From assembly GCA_964439835.1 (NCBI GenBank), contig CAYTPQ010000045.1, positions 1-32,149 on the forward strand: a stretch of 32,149 bases of DNA, written 5' to 3'. This document shows, piece by piece, positions 24,795-32,149 of this stretch; the first letter of the stretch is position 1; each line of letters begins with the position of its first letter. A program made the position numbers and the translations under genes. The notes beneath the pieces were generated by a model. It searched no databases. It had not been told where the DNA came from and saw only the letters and a program-made list of their open reading frames with translations. The stretch is from JAGNLM01 sp964439835 (GTDB taxonomy: Bacteria; Pseudomonadota; Gammaproteobacteria; JAABTG01).

Positions 24795-27221
24795 CTAGCC
24801 CCGTGGCGGGGCGACTAGCAGACCGAGGAGGCGGCGAGGGTCGAATGGCTTGACGAGGTGATGATCGAACCCCGCGGCGCGCGAGTGAGCCACTGACTCC
24901 TCGTCGCCGTAGCCAGTGACGGCGATCAGCAGCATGGAGTCGCCTCCGGGCAGCGCGCGCAGGCGTCGGGCGACTTCATACCCGTCCATGCCGGCCAGAC
25001 CGATGTCCAGCAGCACCACCTTCGGGTGGAACGCGGCGGCCTCCTCGATCGCCTCAGGGCCGGATGAGGCGACGCGTGTCTCGTGTCCTTCCATCTCCAG
25101 CCACGCCGCAGTGCTCGTGGCGACGGCCGCATGGTCGTCGACCACCAGGATCCGCGCGCGGGTCGCGTCGCCGGCGAGGGTGTCTGCGCCAGTGGGGGGC
25201 GGCACGGTGGCCGGGCGCGTGGCAGGCAGCCAGACGGTGAAGGTCGCGCCGCGGCCGGCCCCTGCGCTCGCGGCCTCGACGCGTCCGCCGTGCAGCGCCG
25301 TGAGCCGCTGGACCAAGGTCAGGCCAATGCCAAGTCCTCCTGTGGCACGCCCGAGACCTTCCTCGCCCTGCTGGAACATGTCGAAGACGTGGGGGAGGAG
25401 TCTCGGCGAGATACCGCAGCCGTCGTCCTGAACGCGGATCTCGACGTCCTCGCCGGATTGTTGAGCGGCGAGGCCGATGTGTCCGCCGTCCGGTGTGAAC
25501 TTGGCCGCATTGTCGAGCAGGTTGATGAGGATCTGGGCAAGCCGAACCGGATCGGCGTCGAGTGTCAGGGGCGACGTCGGCAGCCGGACGGCGAGCGAGT
25601 GGCCCTTGCGCTCGATCACAGGCTGCACGGCAGCCACGGCCCGCGTCACTACGGTGGTCAGATCGGTGGGCTCCTTCCGCAGGGTGATCTTGCCGCCCGC
25701 AATGCGCGCCACATCCAGGAGGTCGTCCACCAGGCGTGCCAGGTGGATCACCTGCTCCTCGATGGTCTCCCGAGCCCACCGGAGCCGGCTGTCCGTCAGT
25801 TCGATCCTGCCCATGATGTGCACGGCGTTGCGGATGGGCGAGAGGGGATTCCTGAGCTCGTGGGCGAGCATCGCGAGGAACTCGTCCTTCCGGCGGTTGG
25901 CCTCGCGCAGAGCTTCCTCGGCCCGCTTTCGGTCCGTGATGTCGACCACGACAGCGACGCCACCGATGACGTTGCCCTGGACGTCACGCAGCGGCGCGCC
26001 CGACACCTCTGCGAGCCACTGTCGGCCACTGGGAAGTCGGATCTCGATCTCCATCGGCGCGATCGCGATGCCCTGGGCAGCCGCACGCTGCAGGGGCAGC
26101 TCGCTATCGCGCATCTCCCGACCCTCCCGCAGGTAGCGCACGCGGCGTCCCGCTGACGCAGGGTCCGGCGCGGAGGCGGACACGTTGTCCTGGGGCGTGA
26201 CCTCGAACTGGGCCAGCAGCGTGGGATTGCCAGTGATGTGATGGCACTCCCGATCATCCGAGAAGCTGACTCCGACGGGCAGCGCCTCCATCAGGGCCTG
26301 CAGCCGTTGGTGAGTCTCGAACAGCCGTTGCTCCGCCCGTTTTCGGGAGGTGATGTCGAGGCAGATGCCCGACATGCGCACCGGCTTCCCGGACTCGTCG
26401 GGCGTGGTCTTACCGAGGGCCTGGATCCAGCGCACGTCGCCGTTGGGGAGCACGATCCGGTACTCGCTCGCGAGCGGCTGTCGCTTTTGGATCGCGTCGA
26501 TGACTCGCTGCTCGGCGGCGTCGGCATCCTCGATGTGCAGCACCCGGCGCCAGGCATCGAAGCTGGCGCCTGTCTGGGCGGGGTCGAGACCGAACAGGCG
26601 AAACAGCTCCTCCGACCACTCGAGCGTGCCGCTTCGCATGTCCCAGTCCCACACGCCAGCGCCCGCAGACTCCTGGGCGAGCGCCAGGCGCTCGTGCGTC
26701 AGCTTCAGCCGTTCCGACAGCTCCATCGGCGCGGAGATATCCGTGTGCGAGACGACGGCGCCGCGGTGCGCACCGCCGAGGGCGGTCGCGTTCAGCAGGA
26801 ACCAGCGTTTCCGGTTCGGGGCGTGGCAGGGGTACTCATAGTAGAAGTTGTCGATCCTGCGCTCGAGCACGGCCAAGATGCCGTCATGCACCGCCATCGC
26901 GCCCTCGGCCCCTTCGCCGCCGGCTGCCCGGCAGATAGCCAGGTAGTTCGTTCCTACGCCGGTGCGTGGTGCCGGCTGGCTAGGGATCCTGCTATTGTCG
27001 ACTGCGAACTGCTGCCACAACCGGTTCACGGCGACGATCGTGCCGGCTTCATCGAGCACCGCCACCTCTGCGCTCACCGCGTCGAGGATGGCGCGACTGA
27101 ACTCCTCGGCCGCACGCAAGGCCTGCTCGGCGCGCTCGATCTGGCTCCTGTCCAAGTGGCTGCCAACTCCCGGTTCGGGAGGGGCAACAAGACCCTCAGG
27201 TGCGTGACGACGATCGATCAC
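24795..27221 (-). CDS. Soluble PAS-containing hybrid histidine kinase
   Basis: This 808-residue sensor kinase has no membrane segment. Three PAS-type domains are visible, about residues 42-165, 175-295 (with the PAC ending LDITSRKRAEQRL) and 300-435 (VVDITDRKRAEEAL). The HisKA domain has the phosphorylated His454 in AHELRNPLSPI. The ATPase has its N box in LINLLDNAAKF (around Asn571), G1 in DDGCGIS and G2 in GGLGIGLTLV. A C-terminal receiver follows, with the acidic pair in LVVDDH, phospho-acceptor Asp739 in VVLLDIGLAGMDGYE and Lys791 in LVKPFD. No DNA-binding output is present, so the phosphate probably passes to another protein or the receiver regulates the kinase. It starts at GTG 27221, preceded by GGGGGA. 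The signal sensed is unknown. Confidence 0.93.
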   Translation of the reverse strand: MIDRRHAPEGLVAPPEPGVGSHLDRSQIERAEQALRAAEEFSRAILDAVSAEVAVLDEAGTIVAVNRLWQQFAVDNSRIPSQPAPRTGVGTNYLAICRAAGGEGAEGAMAVHDGILAVLERRIDNFYYEYPCHAPNRKRWFLLNATALGGAHRGAVVSHTDISAPMELSERLKLTHERLALAQESAGAGVWDWDMRSGTLEWSEELFRLFGLDPAQTGASFDAWRRVLHIEDADAAEQRVIDAIQKRQPLASEYRIVLPNGDVRWIQALGKTTPDESGKPVRMSGICLDITSRKRAEQRLFETHQRLQALMEALPVGVSFSDDRECHHITGNPTLLAQFEVTPQDNVSASAPDPASAGRRVRYLREGREMRDSELPLQRAAAQGIAIAPMEIEIRLPSGRQWLAEVSGAPLRDVQGNVIGGVAVVVDITDRKRAEEALREANRRKDEFLAMLAHELRNPLSPIRNAVHIMGRIELTDSRLRWARETIEEQVIHLARLVDDLLDVARIAGGKITLRKEPTDLTTVVTRAVAAVQPVIERKGHSLAVRLPTSPLTLDADPVRLAQILINLLDNAAKFTPDGGHIGLAAQQSGEDVEIRVQDDGCGISPRLLPHVFDMFQQGEEGLGRATGGLGIGLTLVQRLTALHGGRVEAASAGAGRGATFTVWLPATRPATVPPPTGADTLAGDATRARILVVDDHAAVATSTAAWLEMEGHETRVASSGPEAIEEAAAFHPKVVLLDIGLAGMDGYEVARRLRALPGGDSMLLIAVTGYGDEESVAHSRAAGFDHHLVKPFDPRRLLGLLVAPPRG

Positions 27222-27361
27222 TCACTGTCCCCCGCCACGGTTGCTCGCACTCTGCCGCCCGCAGTGCAGGACGATGCACGACGCTGCCGGACTGGTCCCC
27301 GCAGAAGTCCCGCAGCAGGCATCCGCCCTATGGAGAGGACAATACCACCCCGTCGAAGAGC

Positions 27362-28744
27362 CTAGAACTGGAAGGGCTGGGAAATCATCATCTGAAGACC
27401 GACGCCCTCGTCGGAGTAGGCCGTGTCGATGCGTATCACGATGCCCTGGGCCCAGGCCCTGATTCCCAGTCCGACATCCCACTTCATGTCCGAGTGGAGG
27501 GTGCTGAAATCCCACTCCGGCGCCACGCGCCCGACCTCGACGAAGGGGACAAACTGCAGCCACCTGATGCCTGCATAACTTTGCACGAGCGGCCAGTCAT
27601 CAAAAGGATTCCAATCGGGGATCAATCGCAGCTCGGCGGCGTAGTAGACGGCTGCCTTGTCGTTGAAACGCTGGGTAGGGTAGCCACGCATGCGCCAGAG
27701 ACCCCCCAGGGTCGAGCCGGTGTAAGCCGGTGGCCGGTTTGAAATCTGACCATTTGAGTGCTCGTCCCACGTGGGCGAAAAGGAGGTCCAGTAATTCAGT
27801 GCCAGGACGCTCTGGCGAAACGAGTCCCCCAAGTCCAAGGCAATGTAGTAATCCAACTGGCCATCGACGTTGGTCCATGACTCCGAACTGTCAAGCCAGC
27901 CGAAGTCCCGCGACACCCGGGCCCGGAGGCCGAATCCCTTCGATGGATTGGGGGCAAAATCTCGGTTGTCCCAGAACACGGACAAGTCGAGACCATTGGT
28001 CTTTATCTCTATCTCGGAGTCGAGATCGTCGCTGTCAATCTCCAGGTCGCGGTAAAAAGGCCTCAACTCCAGGTACGTTCTCCCGCTCGTCAACGGATTG
28101 AGGGAAGATCCACCCTTGGGCTCAGATATTGGGAGCCCGTTCTTGATCTTATAGGTGGTGATGATCTCGTCCCGACCGTCACCGATGGGCAGCAGGTATT
28201 TGAAGTTAAGCCGGAAGAAATTGTCCCAGCCTCCGCCTTCGATGAAGTTGTGCTCGCTGGAGTCGTTGCTGCCAGCGCGTTGAGTCGGGAAATCCGGGTT
28301 GCCGTCGATATAGCCCTCATTGTTGCTGAAGAAGCCTACCGAAGCGATGGGGTCCAGAAACAGGCGGTCGACCCAAGGCATCTGGAGATTCTGACCCACC
28401 AGGAATCCCATGGCCCCCTTGGTACCGACGATGCCTGTCGCGAGCAGGGTGGCCTGCTTCTGGGGGCTTCCGACCTTACCGTACACATATCCGGCGGCGA
28501 ATCCGAAATTCTCATTATAGAAAGCATACGGCAGACTGAGCGTTTGCTCGGAGAATTCACCATCCGGGCCGACACGAATGCCCTGCGCAAACGCCGGGTG
28601 GCAGAGTGCCAGTAGAAGGAAAAAAAGCCCGCCGGCAAGGCGGGCCGGCGAACCCGCCCTACCTGCCGGCTGAGCCGGGGCCCCTGTCGTTCGCGCAGCG
28701 GCCGGACCCGGCGGGCGCGTGGCCCTTCGACTATTGGACCACAC
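27362..28744 (-). CDS. Omp85/BamA-TamA-like outer-membrane beta-barrel protein
   Basis: This is a predicted outer-membrane barrel of the surface-antigen (Omp85-like) type without POTRA domains. A hydrophobic signal core, LAGGLFFLLLALCHPAFA, precedes QGIRVGPDGE. Many amphipathic strands follow, with LRARVSRDFGW and the family's RGY motif in GGLWRMRGYPTQRF, AAELRLIP, VEVGRV. The chain ends in Phe (ISQPFQF), as barrels do. The start is uncertain. The only canonical in-frame starts lie upstream, the nearest being GTG 28744, which overlaps the previous gene by 14 bases and leaves a long Arg/Pro-rich leader. A terminator hairpin overlaps the signal-peptide codons. The gene is visibly less G+C-rich than the core genes, suggesting transfer. 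Confidence 0.8.
   Translation of the reverse strand: MWSNSRRATRPPGPAAARTTGAPAQPAGRAGSPARLAGGLFFLLLALCHPAFAQGIRVGPDGEFSEQTLSLPYAFYNENFGFAAGYVYGKVGSPQKQATLLATGIVGTKGAMGFLVGQNLQMPWVDRLFLDPIASVGFFSNNEGYIDGNPDFPTQRAGSNDSSEHNFIEGGGWDNFFRLNFKYLLPIGDGRDEIITTYKIKNGLPISEPKGGSSLNPLTSGRTYLELRPFYRDLEIDSDDLDSEIEIKTNGLDLSVFWDNRDFAPNPSKGFGLRARVSRDFGWLDSSESWTNVDGQLDYYIALDLGDSFRQSVLALNYWTSFSPTWDEHSNGQISNRPPAYTGSTLGGLWRMRGYPTQRFNDKAAVYYAAELRLIPDWNPFDDWPLVQSYAGIRWLQFVPFVEVGRVAPEWDFSTLHSDMKWDVGLGIRAWAQGIVIRIDTAYSDEGVGLQMMISQPFQF
28620..28645 (-). terminator. Rho-independent terminator overlapping the barrel gene's signal codons
   Basis: Minus-strand GCCCGCC-ttgcc-GGCGGGC followed by TTTTTTT is a textbook terminator about 90 bases past the stop of the SnoaL-like gene. 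It lies inside the frame that encodes the signal peptide of the next gene, so transcription entering from upstream would often stop there. Confidence 0.75.
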
Positions 28745-29162
28745 GCACGCCGAGGACGTAGTTGTCCCAGTACTTCCAGGTGCCGTCCTCCTGGTGAAAG
28801 ACCGTAATGGTGTCCAGGACATTGTTCATGAAGGGCGCTGCTGTGCCGCCGACCGTCCGGTACTGTACCCGGGCCAGCGCGAATTCGTCGTCGTGGCCGA
28901 TGTAGGTGAAGTGCTCCAACTGCGTGCGCGCATCCCTGGCTGCGAACTGCTTCGGCAGGGCCTGCTGCATGGCGGCGTAGGCGGGTGACTTGGTATGCAC
29001 GGACGCGAGTGCGCGCGATGCATCCTCACGGTTGTACGCCGCCACATTGTCCTCGACGACCTGGCGCAGTGCCCCTTCAAGCCCGCCCGAATCTGCGGCG
29101 AGCAAGGGGTTGGCGAACAGAACGAGCAACGAAGCGGCTGCGTAGAGTCGGATAGGCTTCAT
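28731..29162 (-). CDS. Exported SnoaL/DUF4440-like small protein
   Basis: This 143-residue protein has a signal peptide (MKPIRLYAAASLLVLF to LLAAD) and a cone-shaped SnoaL-like/NTF2-like domain. Supporting patterns are LRQVVEDNVAAYNREDASRA, HFTYIGHDDEFALARVQYR and VFHQEDGTWKYWDNYVL, the alternation seen in DUF4440-type proteins. The ATG at 29162 (preceded by AGGGGG) is preferred to one six codons upstream because it begins the signal peptide. Catalytic or carrier role unknown. It lies 22 bases after the lipoprotein gene, so the two are probably co-transcribed, and is followed by a terminator. Confidence 0.78.
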   Translation of the reverse strand: MKPIRLYAAASLLVLFANPLLAADSGGLEGALRQVVEDNVAAYNREDASRALASVHTKSPAYAAMQQALPKQFAARDARTQLEHFTYIGHDDEFALARVQYRTVGGTAAPFMNNVLDTITVFHQEDGTWKYWDNYVLGVRVVQ

Positions 29163-29184
29163 CCCGGTACCCCCTGCCATCGAA

Positions 29185-29595
29185 TCAGTTAATCACCGTA
29201 TGGCCGCGCTGGCGCATACAGTTGTTGAACGCTCGCTGGAACGCCGCGTCGGTGTCCGACGCCGCGCGCTGCCCGCCGGTAACGGCTCCCGCCACCCCAC
29301 CGATGGCGGCACCCCTGCGCGCTCCACGCCACGTTCCTCCGTCGATCACCGAACCGATTGCGGCGCCGGCGGCCGCGCCGACGAGCCCCTGGGATACGGC
29401 GGCCTGGGTCGTCTGCTCGCTCGTCGATCCGGAGGCGCGCATGGCAAGGGATCGGCACTCCTCGGTATCGCGGGTTACAAATTGGGCACGGGAGCTCCCG
29501 TACGTGTCAACCGTCGGCGTCCACTGGTGCTGAGAAGTCGTCGCACAGCCGGTGAGAATCGCCAAGGCCATCGATAGGCTTAGAAGTCGTCTCAT
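29185..29595 (-). CDS. Glycine-zipper lipoprotein
   Basis: This 136-residue predicted lipoprotein has a type II signal peptide with lipobox LTGC (Cys17). A glycine-zipper segment, GLVGAAAGAAIGSVIDGG, is followed by RRGAAIGGVAGAVTGG, which probably inserts in or lies along the outer membrane. Two later cysteines are possible: one in EECRSLA and one in FNNCMRQRGH. The pattern, with NNCM-x-x-RGH near the end, is common in Gly-zipper lipoproteins of gammaproteobacteria; function unproven. GGAGAGAGAG precedes the ATG. Confidence 0.85.
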   Translation of the reverse strand: MRRLLSLSMALAILTGCATTSQHQWTPTVDTYGSSRAQFVTRDTEECRSLAMRASGSTSEQTTQAAVSQGLVGAAAGAAIGSVIDGGTWRGARRGAAIGGVAGAVTGGQRAASDTDAAFQRAFNNCMRQRGHTVIN

Positions 29596-30026
29596 TCTGC
29601 TCTCTCTCCGTTCGTGCCAGCAGGATAAGAGGTTCTCGGAAACATACGTTGCTGAGTCAGTGGTGGAAGGGAACGGCTGCTATGGTCCGATGAAAGACCA
29701 CTCAGGCGTCGCTGCAACGGGAGAAGGCTAGCTGAGGCGATATGACTGCTCATTCTCGCTCGCCTACAGTCGGGGTGCATGCTCTCCGCCACGGTAAACG
29801 ACTGCCGAAGCTACGCGATCAACTGTCGGAGACCCATTGCACCTTAGTTCAATACGCCGGGGGGTGCCTGTCTGTGTCAGCAGCGCCGCAGGGGATTCAG
29901 AGAACTGTGGGCGATTGGCCCGGGGGCGACGGCAAGATAACAGCACCCCCAGGAATTCCTTCTCCTCTTGCGTACGTCCGGGGAAGGCGCGCTCCGGGGG
30001 ACGTCCGGCGGGGGGGCGGTGGCGGC
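29596..30026. other. Gap between the FixJ-type gene and the lipoprotein gene
   Basis: No convincing gene lies here on either strand. The half next to the lipoprotein gene is AT-richer and should contain its promoter; TTATCC at about 29625-29632 (minus strand) could be a -10 box. A motif CCTTAGTTCAATA (29842-29854, plus strand) stands out from the G+C-rich context and may be a regulator site. Confidence 0.4.
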
Positions 30027-30647
30027 TCACCGCGCGGGCGGCAGGCCGAGCCGCGCGGCTACCCGAACCAGCTCCACCACCGACCTCACACCCATCTTGC
30101 GCATCAGGCGCCCGCGGTGGACCTTGATGTTCTGCTCGCCGGTGCCGAGGTCCGCCGCGATCTGCTTGTTCATCTTTCCCGCGATGACGTGGCGGAGCAC
30201 CTCCCGCTCCCGGGGCGTTAGGCACCCGAGCCGCCCTCGCAGGGTTGCCAGCTCCTCCCGGTCGGCCTGCTGACCCGAGGCACGGTAGAGTGCGGCGCGC
30301 ACGGCCCGCAGCAGGTCCGCCGCGTTCACCGGCTTGCTAAGAAAGTCCTCGGCACCGGCCTTCATCGCACGCACGCTCATGGGGATGTCGCCGTGGCCGG
30401 TGAGGAAGACGATGGGAAGCTCGGCTCCCCTGAGGCGCAGCTGTTCCTGGACCTGCAGACCGTCGACCTCGGGCATCGCCACGTCCAGCACGAGACAGGC
30501 GGGACCGTGGTCACGCTGTTCGGCGAAAAACTCCCGCGCGCTGGTGAAGCTCCGAACCTGGAGCCCCTGAGCGCGGAGAAGGCGCGTCAACGCCTTCAGC
30601 ATCTCGGGCTCGTCGTCGAGCACGTAGACAATCGGTTGCTCGGTCAC
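30027..30647 (-). CDS. FixJ/LuxR-type response regulator
   Basis: This two-domain regulator has 206 residues from GTG 30647. That start forms a GTGA overlap with the stop of the kinase gene upstream, so the pair is translationally coupled. The receiver has the acidic pair in VYVLDDEP, phospho-acceptor Asp55 in CLVLDVAMPEVDG, Thr/Ser switch in VFLTGHGD and the lysine in FLSKPV. The output domain is a LuxR/FixJ helix-turn-helix: LTPREREVLRHVIAGKMNKQ, IAADLGTGEQNIKVHRGRL and MRKMGVRSVVELVR. It is surely the partner of the adjacent kinase. Longer in-frame starts would overlap kinase coding sequence and are not favoured. Confidence 0.93.
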   Translation of the reverse strand: MTEQPIVYVLDDEPEMLKALTRLLRAQGLQVRSFTSAREFFAEQRDHGPACLVLDVAMPEVDGLQVQEQLRLRGAELPIVFLTGHGDIPMSVRAMKAGAEDFLSKPVNAADLLRAVRAALYRASGQQADREELATLRGRLGCLTPREREVLRHVIAGKMNKQIAADLGTGEQNIKVHRGRLMRKMGVRSVVELVRVAARLGLPPAR

Positions 30648-32149
30648 GCTGACCTGCCGTCGCTCGGCAAAGAAACATGGAAGGTGGTTCCGCCGGCGGG
30701 CACCGCCTCCGCCCAAACGCGCCCCCCGTGGCTGCTCACGATGGAGCGCACGATCGCCAGCCCCATGCCGAGTCCCTCGGCCTTGGTGGAGTAGAAGGCA
30801 TCGAAGATGCGCTCCGGATCGGACAACCCGCAGCCGTTGTCCGTGACCTCAAGCAGGATCCTATCCGCATCCGCGCGCGTGACGATCGAGACCCGGCGCT
30901 CACCGACTGGGTTGCCGGCAACCGCCTCGCAGGCATTGCTGAGAAGATTGACCAGGACCTGCTCGATCAGGATGTGATCAGCCTCCACCGGGGGCAGGTC
31001 CGATGCCAGGCATAGCGTTACGATCACCCCTTTCTCGTCGATCTCGTGGCCGAGCAAGTCGACCACCCGGTGAATTGCGTGATCGAGCGACAGCACGCTA
31101 CGCTCGGGCTCGCCCCGGTCGAGGAGCGCACGCAGGTGCCGGATCACGTCGGCCGCACGCTGGTCCGCCCTGACGATATCGCCGAGGATCTCCCTCAGCT
31201 CGGCGAGGTCCGGCGACGGCTGGGCCAGCAGGGCCTGGGCCGCCTCGGCGTTCGTGAGGATCATCGCCAGCGGCTGGTTCAGTTCGTGGGCCAGGGAGGC
31301 CGAAAGCTCGGCCAGCGTCTCCACCCGGGACGCACGCTCAAGGCGGGCCCGTTGCCGGCGGATCTTGTCCAGCATGGCCCTGCGTGCCGTAATGTCCACG
31401 GTCACGCCCATTAGGGTCTTCGCACCTGACTCGGTCTCGCGAACGCTGCGACCCAAGCCGGCGAGCCACCGCACCCTGCCGTCGCGATCGACGACCCGGA
31501 ATTCGTGGCGGTACCTGCCGTCCGAGCGGAGCACTGCGTCGATCAGTTCGTTCAGCTGCGCCCGGTCCCCCGAATGCACTCGGTCCAGGAACTCCGCCAC
31601 CCCAACCTCGCCGGTGGGCGGCAGCCCGAAGAGCTCCCGCGTCTTTGACGTGGCCCAAACGTCTCCCGATTGCGCGTCGAGGCTCCAGAAGCCGGCGTCG
31701 GCCGCCTCTGCCGCGAGGCTCAGGCGCTGCTCGCTCATGTCGAGGGCCGCGTCCTTGATCTGGACGTCACGTTCCGCACGCGCGGCCCGAAGCAGCCCAC
31801 GGCTCAGCTCGGAGCCCATGACGGCCGCAACAAAGAGGAACATCGGGGTGATTAGGACCGGCCACTGAACGAACTGCCAGAACACCAGTACCGCCTGGAC
31901 GGTGCCGACCACGACGGCGGCCAGGAGGCTGAGCGTCAGCACGAGCGCCCAGCTGCCGTCTCCCCGCCGCCAGGCGCTGATGCCGCCATCGAGCACGAAC
32001 ACGATCGACAAGAGCAGGGCCGCCTGTCCCGTCAGCATCCAGGGATTGGGGACCCCGATCGCCGTCGCGACCGGCTCACCGAGGAGCGTGAGGTGCTCGA
32101 CATCGGTCAGCTCGGTGTAGTTGAGATTCTCGCCCGAGAAGAAGTTCGC
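30644..32149 (-). CDS. Membrane PAS histidine kinase (5' end outside window)
   Basis: This sensor kinase is cut by the window edge: the frame is open to 32149. The first visible residues read ANFFSGENLNYTELTDVE, then two or more membrane segments follow (LTGQAALLLSIVFVLDGG, LVLTLSLLAAVVVGTVQAVL, VLITPMFLFVAAVMG). A PAS domain comes next (LAAEAADAGFWSLDAQSG to MGVTVDITARRAM). The HisKA site is SLAHELNQPLAMILTNAEAA, of the FixL/DctB-like class, and the ATPase has NLLSNACEAVAG, DNGCGLSDPERIFDAFYSTK and GLGMGLAIV. It is coupled to the FixJ-type regulator by GTGA. The methionine at 32038 is inside the protein and not the start. The signal is unknown. Confidence 0.93.
   Translation of the reverse strand, partial: ANFFSGENLNYTELTDVEHLTLLGEPVATAIGVPNPWMLTGQAALLLSIVFVLDGGISAWRRGDGSWALVLTLSLLAAVVVGTVQAVLVFWQFVQWPVLITPMFLFVAAVMGSELSRGLLRAARAERDVQIKDAALDMSEQRLSLAAEAADAGFWSLDAQSGDVWATSKTRELFGLPPTGEVGVAEFLDRVHSGDRAQLNELIDAVLRSDGRYRHEFRVVDRDGRVRWLAGLGRSVRETESGAKTLMGVTVDITARRAMLDKIRRQRARLERASRVETLAELSASLAHELNQPLAMILTNAEAAQALLAQPSPDLAELREILGDIVRADQRAADVIRHLRALLDRGEPERSVLSLDHAIHRVVDLLGHEIDEKGVIVTLCLASDLPPVEADHILIEQVLVNLLSNACEAVAGNPVGERRVSIVTRADADRILLEVTDNGCGLSDPERIFDAFYSTKAEGLGMGLAIVRSIVSSHGGRVWAEAVPAGGTTFHVSLPSDGRSA

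Noticed and set aside
29764..30225. 153-codon minus-strand frame overlapping the FixJ-type gene end
   Set aside because: Its first part is the response-regulator sequence out of frame and the remainder resembles no protein.

Overview
The window is G+C-rich bacterial chromosome. The order tRNA-Val(GAC), thrS, infC, rpmI, rplT, pheS, pheT, ihfA, merR-like gene is the classic gammaproteobacterial translation/IHF cluster. A signal-peptide protein rich in Gly and Tyr, resembling sulfur-globule envelope proteins, a DsbC-type isomerase, a sensor-like Crp/Fnr regulator beside a DUF2892 protein, and relics of a cyanate-uptake/cyanase operon suggest a sulfur-oxidising member of the Chromatiales. That assignment is inference; no 16S or other taxonomic marker lies in the window.

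Layout. 0.4-3.8 kb: a dsbC-like gene with two small co-directional genes (a Cys-Gly-Cys protein and a 54-residue membrane protein), a convergent DUF3108 exported protein, then a Crp/Fnr regulator (TTG start) and a DUF2892 membrane protein. 3.84-4.70 kb: collapsed cynA-cynB-cynS pseudogenes fused by deletions. 4.7-6.4 kb: an M48 (Ste24-type) membrane protease, an 83-bp hairpin repeat and a small conserved-looking gene. 6.6-7.75 kb: a two-gene exported-protein unit ending in a strong terminator. It holds the sulfur-globule-like protein and a protein made of four cysteine-paired repeats with an exact 52-residue period.

7.75-13.2 kb is an eroded accessory/defence island lying against the 3' end of tRNA-Asn. 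It holds type I restriction-modification fossils (hsdS and hsdR pieces), serine- and tyrosine-recombinase fossils, a DUF29 protein fused to an integrase remnant, and an intact primase-helicase of the TOTE conflict-system type with a translationally coupled partner. A winged-helix tail lies at the tRNA edge. The primase-helicase pair is the best candidate here for an active, poorly described system.

13.26-24.7 kb is core: tRNA-Asn, aspC (minus strand), uvrB, tRNA-Val and the thrS-to-merR cluster. infC appears to start with ATC behind a strong ribosome binding site. The infC-rpmI gap can fold into a three-way junction, a candidate ribosomal-protein L20 leader. 24.8-32.1 kb is all on the minus strand: a cytosolic hybrid histidine kinase, an Omp85-like outer-membrane barrel of visibly lower G+C, a small exported SnoaL/DUF4440-like protein, a glycine-zipper lipoprotein, and a membrane histidine kinase/FixJ-type regulator pair. 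The kinase of that pair runs off the window end.
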